This document shows, piece by piece, positions 1 through 7,567 of a stretch of 13,748 nt of DNA. The notes beneath the pieces were generated by a model. The model was not told the origin of the DNA. It saw only the letters and a list, made by a program, of their open reading frames with translations, and made no database searches. The stretch spans positions 1 through 13,748 of the forward strand of contig JAEMPT010000123.1 in the NCBI GenBank assembly GCA_022759165.1, in the 5' to 3' direction. How positions within the stretch are numbered: the stretch's first letter is position 1; every line of letters begins with the position of its first letter. Both the position numbers and the translations under genes were made by a program. Origin of the DNA: Thermoprotei archaeon (GTDB lineage Archaea > Thermoproteota > Thermoprotei_A > Sulfolobales > Fervidicoccaceae).

Positions 1-35
1 AAGCGAAGCGTAAGTGAAGTAATAACATTATTAAA

Positions 36-55
36 ATAAAAAATATATTATAGAT
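36..55 (+). promoter_or_regulatory. Probable TATA-box promoter of the NCS1 permease gene
   Basis: This is an almost pure A/T stretch containing TATATTATAGATATA-like sequence. It lies about 30-45 bases upstream of the GTG at 84, the start that a frame correction would restore. Archaeal TATA boxes sit about 25-30 bases upstream of the transcription start, so the transcript would begin close to position 80 and be nearly leaderless. The spacing supports translation beginning near 84-107 and not at the ATG at 295. The call rests on base composition and spacing only. Confidence 0.45.
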
Positions 56-83
56 ATAACCAGGAGAATTATCGGCTCTGAAG

Positions 84-1338
84 GTGCAAGTCGAGGGGGG
101 AGGGGGATGAAGGGAGCATAAAACCCATAGCGAGGAATGCCAGGCCTCTAAGATCCTTTGATCTCCTCGCTATTTGGTTCGGTGCGGGCATATCTATAGC
201 TGAGTTCTGGGCTGGCGCCCTTCTAGTCCCAGGAGTTTCCCTTCTCCAGGCCCTTCTCCTCATCGTTCTCGGACATGCTATAGGGAATTCCCTCATGGGT
301 CTCGTATCAATGGAAGGCTATGATGTAGGAGTGCCAACGATGGTCCTTACGAGGAAGGCCCTGGGCGAGAAGGGCTCCTATCTACCGTCCGCTCTGAACT
401 ATATGCAGCTCATAGGCTGGACGGCTGTCATGAACATAGTCGGCGGAAAGGCCCTCGATACCGTTTTCGTTTCCCTAGGCTATGCATCTAACTTGAAGAT
501 CTGGATCGCTGTTATGGGGATGCTCAACACTCTCTGGGCATTGGCTGGTCCTAGGAAATGGAAGTGGCTTGAGAGGACATCGGCAATCCTTCTGCTCATC
601 CTCGTTGTCTGGCTCACTGCAGTTACGCTCGAAAGCGTTAAGGGGATAGACTGGAGCAGGGGATCATCGGGGCTCCCATTGCTCCAGGCTCTTGACCTCG
701 TAGTGGCGATGCCCGTCTCCTGGCTCCCCCTCGTAGCAGATTACTCTAGGCTCAGCTCCGGGGCTCCCTTTCTCTCAACGTTTTTGGGTTACTTCGCATC
801 AAGCGGTTTGTTTTACTTCGTCGGCGGTCTGACAAACTCTTACCTTGGAATGAGCGACCCGATCTCCATAATAGCTGCATATGGCCTCGGCATACCCGCG
901 CTCCTCGTCATAATCCTCTCGACGACCACAACTACATTCATGGACATATATTCAGCAGCTATAAGCTTCAAGAACATAAGACCGGAAGAGCCGATATGGA
1001 GGCAGATCCTCCTCGTTGGATCGGCGGGATTGATCATAGCACTTTTATTCCCGATGGAGGAGTACCAGTGGTTCCTCCTAATAATCGGTGGGGCATTCGT
1101 GCCTCTCGCAACGATAATGATAGTGGATTATTACCTCGTTTCTAAGAGGAGATACGATGCTGAAGAGCTCATAGGAGGTAAGCTGCCTAAAGCTAGAAAG
1201 ACAGGTATATCCTCTTGGGCTATCGGCTTCGCCGTTTACATGCTTATCTCCATATATGCGCCTCAGATAGGATCTACTATACCATCGATGATAGCTACAG
1301 GCGCTTTATACTATGCAATGAGCACTCTATTCGATTGA
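84..1338 (+). CDS. NCS1-family nucleobase (cytosine/purine/allantoin-type) permease, apparent 5' frameshift
   Basis: This is a membrane symporter of the nucleobase:cation symporter-1 family, expected to import a nucleobase or related ring compound. The stretch from 118 to 294 encodes the conserved first helices (DLLAIWFGAGISIAEFWAGA, then LGHAIGNSLMG) and runs in frame into the ATG at 295, followed by GVPTMV, LPSALNYMQLIGWTAVM and further hydrophobic helices. That upstream stretch has no in-frame ATG, GTG or TTG, and a stop lies at 79-81. A GTG at 84 is in another frame, reads VQVEGGGG and stops at 108-110. Dropping one G from the run at 95-100 joins it to the permease and gives about 417 residues, close to the 419 of E. 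coli CodB. Alternatively, an ATG at 107 plus one inserted base gives about 410. The first conventional start without correction is 295 (347 residues), which would delete the first two helices. Family confidence is high; substrate and intactness are uncertain. Confidence 0.8.
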
Positions 1339-1350
1339 GAGCTCTTTTTA
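1338..1350 (+). terminator. Oligo-T termination signal after the permease gene
   Basis: Directly after the stop codon there is an AGAGCTCT palindrome running into a T tract (1345-1349). On the opposite strand, a T6 tract (A run at 1377-1382) follows the end of the convergent symporter gene. Oligo-T tracts are the usual archaeal intrinsic termination signal, and a convergent intergenic gap is where they would be expected. Confidence 0.4.
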
Positions 1351-1400
1351 AAAACCAAGTAGAATTTAAAGCGATTAAAAAATCCTTTCGCTCCATCTCT

Positions 1401-2849
1401 TCATCTTTTCGGAGAAGCCATCCTCTCTACGGCCAATCCAGCTAAGAGGATTAAGGTTGAGACTAGGAGAACCAAGGCCGATATAGGCATCCCCATAACC
1501 TGGACCAGGAAAGCCCTCTTGGGTCCAAGCGAAAATGCATAATAGGCAGCTATTGAGACTCCTATGGCAAGGGATGCGAGCGCCGATCCCCTCCCAATCC
1601 CCCCAACTTTACCCCTCAACGCTATACCAGCTATAGTTATTGGGGCAAGAGGTAAAAGGATCATGGATGTTATAACAGAGAGATCTACTATGAAGCCTAT
1701 TCCAGCTTTAGCCAAGAGGGCAGCAGCTATTACGAGCAACGCATCTATGGACCTAGCAGCTAGCAGATCCCTCTTCTTCAGGAAGCTCGAGATGACGCTC
1801 CCAGACACAGCCAAAACTATTGAGTTCGCTGTGGAAACAGCTGCAGCTATTATCGAAACAGCTATCGTGGATCCAAGAACAGGCGCCATCAAGCCGAGGA
1901 GGTATATGGTGACGGAGTCGTTTGATAGGTTATTTGGTATAATCTTTGAAATCGAAGGCGAAAAAGTTAGACCCCTAGCTATCAAACCGACTGTGACCAC
2001 TATGAGAGTATAGATGAAGCCATATGCGAAGAAAAGGCCGACCATCCTAACATAAGATCTCCTGTCCTTAGGAAGGTATAGCCTCGACACTACCTGGGGA
2101 TTTGTGACTGCGAAGAACGCCCAAGGTAAAGTATAAGCTAGGAAAGTCCCTATAGACCAGAAACCCGTTATGCCGAGGTACCCTTTAGTGCCGAGGGCTT
2201 CATATACATTTCCTAAGCTTGAGCCGCTTGATGGGATCAAAGCGAATATCGCCCAAGCGAGATACGCTAAGCCGCTGAAGAGCATTAGTATGCCCTGGTA
2301 GAGATCTGTTGCCGCCACGCTCCATATCCCTGCAACGAATATCCATGCATAAACCAATGTCGCAGAAAAAGCGAGGGCCCAGCTCTCTCCTATGCCTCCG
2401 TAGCCGAACACGAACTTAAGCCCCTGTATCTGAGCAGTCAAATACGGGATCATGGCAAAAAGGTAAACGATCGATGCCAATATGCCCAGCGATCTGCTAT
2501 TATAAAGATCGGAGAGCATATGCGATGGCGCTATCCATCTTCTTTCCTTAGACATCTTCCATATCTCTCTCCCAACCGTGGAAAGGAGGAAAACCGTCGA
2601 TGCGAGATATGTTAGCTCGAAGCCTAGGGCCCCCACTCCCGTATTATATGCCATTCCAACGAGCCCTATCATCATGAATGCGCTGTATGTAGTAGCTGCA
2701 TACGTCCCCGCTGCCAGCAGAGCTCCCAGCCTACCTCCTCCCGTGTAATAGTCCTGGATCGTCTTCTCGAACCTCTTCCTGGAGACGATCGCTATGATAG
2801 TGCCGAAGAGAATGTATAGAGAGAATGCTATCGCGAAGATCCAGTTCAA
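1401..2849 (-). CDS. Sodium:solute symporter (SSS family)
   Basis: This is a 482-residue integral membrane protein of the SSS/SLC5 type, which uses the sodium gradient to import solutes such as proline, pantothenate or sugars. The usual opening helix is followed by DYYTGGGRLG (residues 33-42) and the conserved second-helix region ATTYSAFMMIGLVGMAYNTG (52-71). About a dozen further hydrophobic segments follow, and the length is typical of the family. Translation appears to start at a TTG at 2849, with a GGGGGATC purine/SD-like stretch just upstream. The gene begins 10 bases after the stop of a 58-codon membrane-protein gene, so the two are probably co-transcribed and co-translated. A divergent winged-helix regulator lies beyond that small gene. 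The substrate cannot be read from the sequence. Confidence 0.88.
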   Translation of the reverse strand: MNWIFAIAFSLYILFGTIIAIVSRKRFEKTIQDYYTGGGRLGALLAAGTYAATTYSAFMMIGLVGMAYNTGVGALGFELTYLASTVFLLSTVGREIWKMSKERRWIAPSHMLSDLYNSRSLGILASIVYLFAMIPYLTAQIQGLKFVFGYGGIGESWALAFSATLVYAWIFVAGIWSVAATDLYQGILMLFSGLAYLAWAIFALIPSSGSSLGNVYEALGTKGYLGITGFWSIGTFLAYTLPWAFFAVTNPQVVSRLYLPKDRRSYVRMVGLFFAYGFIYTLIVVTVGLIARGLTFSPSISKIIPNNLSNDSVTIYLLGLMAPVLGSTIAVSIIAAAVSTANSIVLAVSGSVISSFLKKRDLLAARSIDALLVIAAALLAKAGIGFIVDLSVITSMILLPLAPITIAGIALRGKVGGIGRGSALASLAIGVSIAAYYAFSLGPKRAFLVQVMGMPISALVLLVSTLILLAGLAVERMASPKR

Positions 2850-2859
2850 GGCGATCCCC

Positions 2860-3036
2860 CTATTCTACTCTTTTCAGGAAGGAGAGAGCGAGAATTCCCG
2901 CCAAAAATGCTGTAGAAGACCAAAAGGCGAAGAGCTCGATCCCCCTCGCTTCCCTTAAAAGGGAATAGGGTATAAGGAACATGCAAGCTAGGATCGATAT
3001 CTGTGCCAAAATATAGGCCTTCTTCAAGTCAATCAC
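2860..3036 (-). CDS. Small two-helix membrane protein, likely partner of the SSS symporter
   Basis: A GTG at 3036-3034 opens a 58-residue frame ending with TAG at 2862-2860. The protein starts VIDLKKAYILAQ, has a hydrophobic segment around residues 7-24 (ILACMFLIPYSLL), a short charged turn REARG, a second hydrophobic segment (ELFAFWSSTAFLAGILALSF), and the positively charged end LKRVE. Many SSS symporters are encoded behind a short two-helix protein (DUF997/YhdT with PanF, and the DUF3311 and DUF4212 small partners). Position, size and topology fit that class, although I cannot assign a family from sequence alone. It lies 10 bases upstream of the symporter start and is first in the transcript. 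A 14-base palindrome abuts its start codon. Confidence 0.7.
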   Translation of the reverse strand: MIDLKKAYILAQISILACMFLIPYSLLREARGIELFAFWSSTAFLAGILALSFLKRVE

Positions 3037-3050
3037 CGAACATATGTTCG
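3037..3050. promoter_or_regulatory. Perfect 14-base palindrome, candidate operator
   Basis: CGAACATATGTTCG is a perfect inverted repeat with no spacer. It sits immediately upstream of the GTG start of the small membrane protein and within the 67-base divergent gap shared with the winged-helix/binding-protein regulator. Its position overlaps where transcription of the symporter pair should begin, as expected for a repressor site bound by a dimer. Binding by the adjacent regulator is inference. Confidence 0.5.
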
Positions 3051-3064
3051 ATTTTCAGAATCAA

Positions 3065-3090
3065 CTATTTTAATCTTTAAGCAAATAAAT
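3065..3090. promoter_or_regulatory. Overlapping divergent TATA-like promoter elements
   Basis: The A/T-rich core (ATTTTAATCTTTAAGC and flanks) is the only TATA-like sequence in the short divergent gap. It lies about 25-35 bases upstream of both the regulator start (3104, +) and the small membrane-protein start (3036, -). Either gene could therefore be transcribed leaderless or nearly so, and the two promoters would interfere with each other. Confidence 0.4.
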
Positions 3091-3103
3091 CTTATGATGG
3101 AAG

Positions 3104-4126
3104 ATGGGCTCGCTTCTGAGAGAGAAGATAATCGATATCCTGAGATCCTACGGAGGTTCATACGTACCTCAGTCCTACATACATAGGGCTGTGAATGCAT
3201 CGAAGAGCAGGGTCTCAGAGATCCTGGGGGAGCTGGAGAAGGAGGGATTGATATCGAGGAGGAGCATAGGGAGGAGCAGGGTAATATACGTTTATCCAGG
3301 TATATCTGAGAGGGAGCCGAAGGAGAGGATGAGGAAGATAAGGATAGGGATCGTCTTCTCGAGCGAGTACCTTTTCCTTCCATCTTTTCTTAAGCAAATA
3401 AAAGCAAAAGGATACGAAGCGGAGATCATAATATTCAGGGAAGGGTTGAAGGCGACGAAGGCCTTAGCAGAGGGTGCAGTGGACGCAGCGATCAGCCCTC
3501 TCCCTGGCCAGCTCTATCTATACCCAATGTACAGGACTTACAGCATAGTTCTGAATGGCCTCTCAGGCGGCTTCAAGGTCCTATCCTTAGGAGAGCCAGG
3601 CCCTCTATATTCTAGCTTGATAAGCACGATGGACTTCATAAGGAACGCTATCCTCTCCAGAAAGGAGCTCGAGGCGGAGGGGACCTCCTATTACAGGAGC
3701 CCTGAAGAGATCCTAAAGCTAAAATCGAGGAAGGGATTCGTTGTGACTTGGCACCCGATCTACATCGAATTGGAGAGAAGGGGGGCAAAGCCAGTCTTGG
3801 ACTCAAGCAACCTAGAGATCCGCTTCTGCTGCACCCTAGCCCTCTCAAATGCCCTAGGTAAGAGGACTAAGCTCAAGCTATCTAAGTCCTATCTCAGAGC
3901 TCTGAGGGATTTTGAGAGAGATCCTGGAAAGGGGATTGAGCACTATTCTTCGCTTACAGGGATAGATGCTTCGATACTGAAATCTGCCACCTCAGATTAC
4001 AGGATCGTCGATCCCCTGGATCTTTCCTCTATCGACGAGATAGTGGAGAGCTTCGCTCCTAGGATCCCCGAGGGAAACATATATAGGGAAGCAGTCGATA
4101 GAGAGGCGCTTGAGCTTTTGCAATGA
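3104..4126 (+). CDS. Winged-helix transcription regulator fused to a periplasmic-binding-protein-like ligand domain
   Basis: This 340-residue protein has no signal peptide or membrane segment and is therefore cytoplasmic. Residues 4-65 form a winged helix-turn-helix: REKIIDILRSYGG, recognition-helix region NASKSRVSEILGELEKEGLI, then a basic wing RRSIGRSRVIYVYP. After a charged linker (66-78), residues 79-330 resemble a class II solute-binding domain of the NMT1/ThiY sort. Features are an opening beta strand IRIGIV, the LKATKALAEGAVDAAISPLP segment (typical 'samples a small molecule' layout), and FVVTWHPIYIELERRGAKPVLD in the second lobe. The NMT1/THI5 link is a resemblance, not a verified hit. 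ATG 3104 is the in-frame start; ATGs at 3094 and 3097 are in another frame. It is divergent from an SSS symporter pair and faces a palindromic candidate operator, suggesting it controls uptake in response to the transported solute. Confidence 0.75.
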   Translation: MGSLLREKIIDILRSYGGSYVPQSYIHRAVNASKSRVSEILGELEKEGLISRRSIGRSRVIYVYPGISEREPKERMRKIRIGIVFSSEYLFLPSFLKQIKAKGYEAEIIIFREGLKATKALAEGAVDAAISPLPGQLYLYPMYRTYSIVLNGLSGGFKVLSLGEPGPLYSSLISTMDFIRNAILSRKELEAEGTSYYRSPEEILKLKSRKGFVVTWHPIYIELERRGAKPVLDSSNLEIRFCCTLALSNALGKRTKLKLSKSYLRALRDFERDPGKGIEHYSSLTGIDASILKSATSDYRIVDPLDLSSIDEIVESFAPRIPEGNIYREAVDREALELLQ

Positions 4127-4171
4127 GATTCTAGCAAAGTACACACGAAACCCCCTATAGCAAAAAAATTC

Positions 4172-4594
4172 TTAAGCTGTCTGCTTTTCTGCTTGAGGCT
4201 GGGCCTGCTGAGACTGCTTTCCCCCCTCCTCAGGCCTCCAAGTAAGACCCACTATCCCCCCGACTAGGCCGAGGACGAAGCCTATGAACAAGCCTCCTGC
4301 TCCGCATCCTATGACGCTTAAAACTGAAAATGCTATGACTATTATGGAGCCCTTTTTCACCATATCCGGCTCCCCCACATATATCATGAACGTCCCCACG
4401 ATCATCGCCATCCCCGAGATCAGCTCCAATAGACCAGATACGAGAAGCGCTACAGTGATCAGCGAGTTGGCCTCAGGCATTATGTTTATTCCTGGGTATC
4501 TGCTCAAGTTGCTCAGGTAAAGGATCCCTACGCCCAAAACTAGAAGGCTTCCAGTTAAGGATAGAACGAAGGCGAGCGTCCGATTATCGCCCAT
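4172..4594 (-). CDS. Four-helix membrane protein of unknown function
   Basis: A 140-residue protein with hydrophobic segments at about 8-28, 44-72, 82-97 and 99-117, followed by a short polar Gln/Ala-rich tail (EEGGKQSQQAQPQAEKQTA) that should be cytoplasmic. The last helix has a glycine-rich pattern ending GLVGGIVGLTWRP, which I recognise as recurring in small archaeal membrane proteins of unknown role; I cannot name the family. The ATG at 4594 is preceded by a GGTGAT Shine-Dalgarno site (forward ATCACC at 4598-4603), which fixes the start. The gene is single, convergent with the upstream regulator gene. Possible TATA elements are at 4625-4634 and 4661-4666. No function is proposed. Confidence 0.75.
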   Translation of the reverse strand: MGDNRTLAFVLSLTGSLLVLGVGILYLSNLSRYPGINIMPEANSLITVALLVSGLLELISGMAMIVGTFMIYVGEPDMVKKGSIIVIAFSVLSVIGCGAGGLFIGFVLGLVGGIVGLTWRPEEGGKQSQQAQPQAEKQTA

Positions 4595-4969
4595 TCCATC
4601 ACCATATCTATTTTTTGTTTTTTTGATATTTATGTTTGTCCACGAATTATCACTAATCCCTTTAAACCGAGATATTGAGCTGAGTCAAAAAACAGGAAAA
4701 AATTACGAAAAACGCTGAATCGAAAGATCAGATGCAGAGTTCAGGAAATAAATGTTAGGCTTCGCATCATAATTCTAAAATTTTCTCAAATCTAATCAAG
4801 CGAATGCATGTGGCGAGGAGGCCTTAAGCGCTCTTGGCTAGTCTCATCTATAGCTAAAAAATTAAAGGAATCATGATCTCGAAAAGCTTCATGAGTCGAT
4901 TCGGAGAGGCGCTAGCCGAGATTATCTCTGAAACGAACCCCTAAAGGCAGTTAGGTGAATAAAAATTCT
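4595..4969. other. 375-base intergenic stretch
   Basis: The right end of the small membrane-protein gene's upstream region (4595-4670) holds its SD site and TATA-like sequences. The rest is A/T-rich and stop-filled in all frames. A 22-codon frame at 4808-4876 (+) has no SD site and no recognisable features. I see no tRNA, CRISPR repeats or convincing C/D-box RNA here. The MFS gene ends at 4970. Confidence 0.5.
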
Positions 4970-6397
4970 TCATTGATCTTTAGGACTCCCTTTCCTCGAT
5001 CTCCCGAGGCTGAACGGTATCGCTAGAGCCATGATTATCGATTGCACTATGTAAGATTGCCTGATAGCTTTCCCAAGAGAATCGAGCTCCAGGGCTATGT
5101 TCCCTCCTCCCTGCGAAGTTCCACCCAGGACTATGAGATGAGAAACCATTTCATATGGTAGGAACCGAGTCATCGTGAGAACAGCCACGTTGAGGCTGAG
5201 CACGAAGCCAATGTTGAACGATATGTTCCTTATCGAGGAAGCCACCCCCCTCCTCTGCGGTGGGACCGAGGTCATAACTGAGCTAGTGTTTGGTGAGACG
5301 AATAGCCCAGTGCCGACCCCCAGCAGGATCTCTGAAACGGTGATCATGTTCAAAGAGGAGAACTCTCCAAGGAAAAGCAGAGATATCGATGCTATGGCTA
5401 GTCCCGATGTAGTGACCGGAACGTATCCAATCCTATCTGATAGGTTACCTCCAACGAGGCCGAAAACTAGGAAGCTGAGCTCATATGGCACGAGCAGAAC
5501 TCCGGTGTAGCTTGGAGAGTAACCCATGACGCTCTGCATATATATCGCTAAGAGGGTGAGGGATGCACCGAATCCTATAGCGTAGAGGAGCTGCGATATT
5601 ATGCCTCCGGTGAACTGCCATATCTTGAAAAGCCTCAGATCTAGGGCTGGATTCTCGCGCTTGAGCTCCACGTACGTGAATGAGGCTAGGAACACCAACG
5701 AGAGAAGGAGAAATGAAAGGGAAGCGTCCCTGTAACCGTATCCGAGCATCGTGAACCCTATCAAGATCAGGGTTAGGAAGACTGTGAATAAGGAGAAGCC
5801 CAAAACGTCCAGCTCCTTGCTCTCCTTAGCCACGTAGCTCTCGGGAAGCCTCCCCCTAGACCAGAGAAGCACGGCTATCCCTATAGGTACCTGCACGAGG
5901 AATATCCACTGCCAGCCGAGGAGATCTATTATGAAACCGCTCAGCGTCAGTCCGAGAAGTGCACCGACCCTCCAGGCGATCTGGTTAACACCGAGCCATG
6001 TTCCAAGCCTATATGGAGGAACGTTGTCTGTGAGGATCGTTATGGATAGGCTCATAAGTATAGCTCCCCCGCTACCCTGCACTATCCTCGACAGGATGAG
6101 CATCTTAGGGTTAGGGCTTATCCCTGAGAGAAAAGCGCCGATCGTGAAGATGCCTATGCCTATGAGGAATATCTTAACCCTCCCGTACTGATCTGAGAGC
6201 CTCCCAATGATAAGCTGGAAGACAGTCGAACCGAGCATGAAGCCCTGGATTATCCAAACCATGCTCCATATATCAGCCTTTATATCGCCGGCGATCGTCG
6301 GCAAGCCCACAACAGCGAGGCGCGCGTTGAACCCAGCGAGGAAGCTGGCTAGAGTCGTAACAGAGAGCACAGCTATTATCTTCTTCCTTTCCTCCAT
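4970..6397 (-). CDS. MFS transporter, DHA2 (14-helix, EmrB/QacA-type) drug/metabolite exporter
   Basis: A 475-residue membrane protein with the MFS motif A loop after helix 2 (GRLSDQYGRVK, residues 65-75), the RIVQGSGGAILMSLS segment, and the antiporter-type motif C region WRVGALLGLTLSGFIIDLLG followed by WQWIFLVQVPIG, all characteristic of the DHA2 proton-drug antiporters. A degenerate motif A (GNLSDRIG) opens the second half. Helix counting gives about 14. In most DHA2 proteins helix 1 reads like LDxTIVNVALP; here it reads GFNARLAVVGLP, with Asn24 at the usual aspartate position, so proton coupling or substrate may differ. It starts with ATG at 6397; the following hydrophobic helix supports that start. 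It is downstream of the Opp operon on the same strand but separated by 180 bases, so probably separately transcribed. The substrate is unknown. Confidence 0.85.
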   Translation of the reverse strand: MEERKKIIAVLSVTTLASFLAGFNARLAVVGLPTIAGDIKADIWSMVWIIQGFMLGSTVFQLIIGRLSDQYGRVKIFLIGIGIFTIGAFLSGISPNPKMLILSRIVQGSGGAILMSLSITILTDNVPPYRLGTWLGVNQIAWRVGALLGLTLSGFIIDLLGWQWIFLVQVPIGIAVLLWSRGRLPESYVAKESKELDVLGFSLFTVFLTLILIGFTMLGYGYRDASLSFLLLSLVFLASFTYVELKRENPALDLRLFKIWQFTGGIISQLLYAIGFGASLTLLAIYMQSVMGYSPSYTGVLLVPYELSFLVFGLVGGNLSDRIGYVPVTTSGLAIASISLLFLGEFSSLNMITVSEILLGVGTGLFVSPNTSSVMTSVPPQRRGVASSIRNISFNIGFVLSLNVAVLTMTRFLPYEMVSHLIVLGGTSQGGGNIALELDSLGKAIRQSYIVQSIIMALAIPFSLGRSRKGSPKDQ

Positions 6398-6518
6398 TTC
6401 TCGTCGCCGATAGCTTTTCTATGCTTGGGTCCTTGAAACGCTAACTCTCCGATAATGAATAACGACTAATAAAGCTCTCTCTCATATTTGAAAAAATCGA
6501 ATGCCCTCTGCCTAGAAA

Positions 6519-6542
6519 CTTTGAGCTTTCTCTCTCAAAGCT
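6519..6542. repeat. Overlapping small inverted repeats between the Opp operon and the MFS gene
   Basis: CTTTGAG (6519-6525) pairs with CTCAAAG (6534-6540). The overlapping AGCTTT (6524-6529) pairs with AAAGCT (6537-6542). The two stems are mutually exclusive. They lie 36-60 bases past the end of the ABC operon and could be an end-of-transcript structure or a control element for the MFS gene. No T tract follows directly on the minus strand, so a terminator role is not established. Confidence 0.25.
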
Positions 6543-6577
6543 GAACTTTCATCGATGTGAAATTATATAGCGAAAAA

Positions 6578-7567
6578 TCAATGTGAAGCCGGGGGAAGGG
6601 GGAAGTGGCATGAGACGAAGTGCCCCCTTTCTATCTCTACAAGTGCAGGCTCCTCTCTATGGCACCTTTCATTAGCGAATGGGCACCTGTTGCTGAACCT
6701 GCAGCCCGATGGCGGATTCCTGGGATCGGGCATCTCCCCCTTTAGCTCTATCGTTTTCTCCCTCTTCCTCCTCATTACGCTTGGAACAGCCTCAAGCAGG
6801 GCCTTCGTATATGGGTGGGCTGGGCTCTCAATTATCCTCCTCATAGGCCCCATCTCAACGATCTTACCTAGGTACATTATAGCTACTCTGTCCGAGATAA
6901 GCTTCGCTATGGATATGTCATGCGTTATGAAAAGCATCGAGAGACCAACCTCTCTTCTGAAGCTCTCCAGCAGAGAGACTATTGAGGCCTTTATCGACAT
7001 GTCCAGCATTGAGACCGCCTCGTCTGCTACTATGAACTTAGGCCTCGTTATCATGGCCCTCGCTATAGCTACCCTCTGCCTCTGACCGCCCGATAGGTTG
7101 TGAGGCAGCCTCTGCGCCATCTCCTTTCCAGGGATGAGCCCTACCCTATCTAGCATCTCGATCGCCCTCTCCTTAGCTTCCTCCTCGTTCGCTAGGCCCG
7201 AGACGATCAGAGGCTCTGCGACAGCATCTCCTATCCTCATCCTAGGGTTAAGGCTGGCATAAGGGTCCTGAAAAATTATCTGCATATCCTTCCTCATCCT
7301 CCTCATCTCCTCCTCTGCCATTCCGACGATCTCCTTCCCCATGAAATTGATGCTGCCGGAGGTTGGCTCGATCAGCCTAAGTATCAGCCTCCCCGTCGTA
7401 GTTTTGCCAGAGCCGCTCTCCCCTATTAGGGAGAAGACCTCCTTATCACCTATTTCGAAGCTAACCCCGTCCACGGCCTTGACGAAAGCTCTGGTTCTTC
7501 CCAAGAGAGAGGAGATCTCGAAGTACTTCTTCAGATCCCTGACTCGCAGTATCGGCCCATCGCTCAA
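6578..7567 (-). CDS. oppF: Oligopeptide-type ABC transporter ATP-binding protein, OppF/DppF class
   Basis: A 329-residue cytoplasmic ATPase that powers the OppBC channel together with OppD. Walker A is GESGSGKTT (49-57), Q-loop IIFQDP (97-102), ABC signature LSGGQRQR (158-165), Walker B FIVADE (178-183, catalytic Glu183), and switch His216 in FITHD. The C-terminal oligopeptide/dipeptide domain (from about 235, SPAHPYTKALLEAVPS) carries Cys289, Cys295, Cys302 and Cys320, the conserved cysteine set that binds a 4Fe-4S cluster in characterised Opp/Dpp ATPases. It overlaps the end of oppD by four bases (7564-7567), so translation is probably coupled. It is the last gene of the operon. 'oppF' denotes the class; the transported solute could be peptides or oligosaccharides. 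Confidence 0.92.
   Translation of the reverse strand: MSDGPILRVRDLKKYFEISSLLGRTRAFVKAVDGVSFEIGDKEVFSLIGESGSGKTTTGRLILRLIEPTSGSINFMGKEIVGMAEEEMRRMRKDMQIIFQDPYASLNPRMRIGDAVAEPLIVSGLANEEEAKERAIEMLDRVGLIPGKEMAQRLPHNLSGGQRQRVAIARAMITRPKFIVADEAVSMLDMSIKASIVSLLESFRREVGLSMLFITHDISIAKLISDRVAIMYLGKIVEMGPMRRIIESPAHPYTKALLEAVPSVMRRKREKTIELKGEMPDPRNPPSGCRFSNRCPFANERCHREEPALVEIERGHFVSCHFPLPPASH

Noticed and set aside
69..296. Minus-strand open frame over the permease 5' end
   Set aside because: The plus strand here encodes the conserved NCS1 first helices; the minus frame gives an Arg/Pro-rich product with no domain.
1338..1345. AGAGCTCT as a stem-loop terminator
   Set aside because: The palindrome has no loop, so it cannot fold on itself; only the following T tract is credited as a termination signal.
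4808..4876. 22-codon open frame in the 375-base intergenic stretch
   Set aside because: It is short, has no Shine-Dalgarno site, no recognisable features and no promoter at the right distance, so chance is the simplest explanation.
4850..4945. Possible C/D-box small RNA around ATGATCT and CTGA
   Set aside because: The first element does not match the RTGATGA C-box consensus, and no C'/D' pair is visible.
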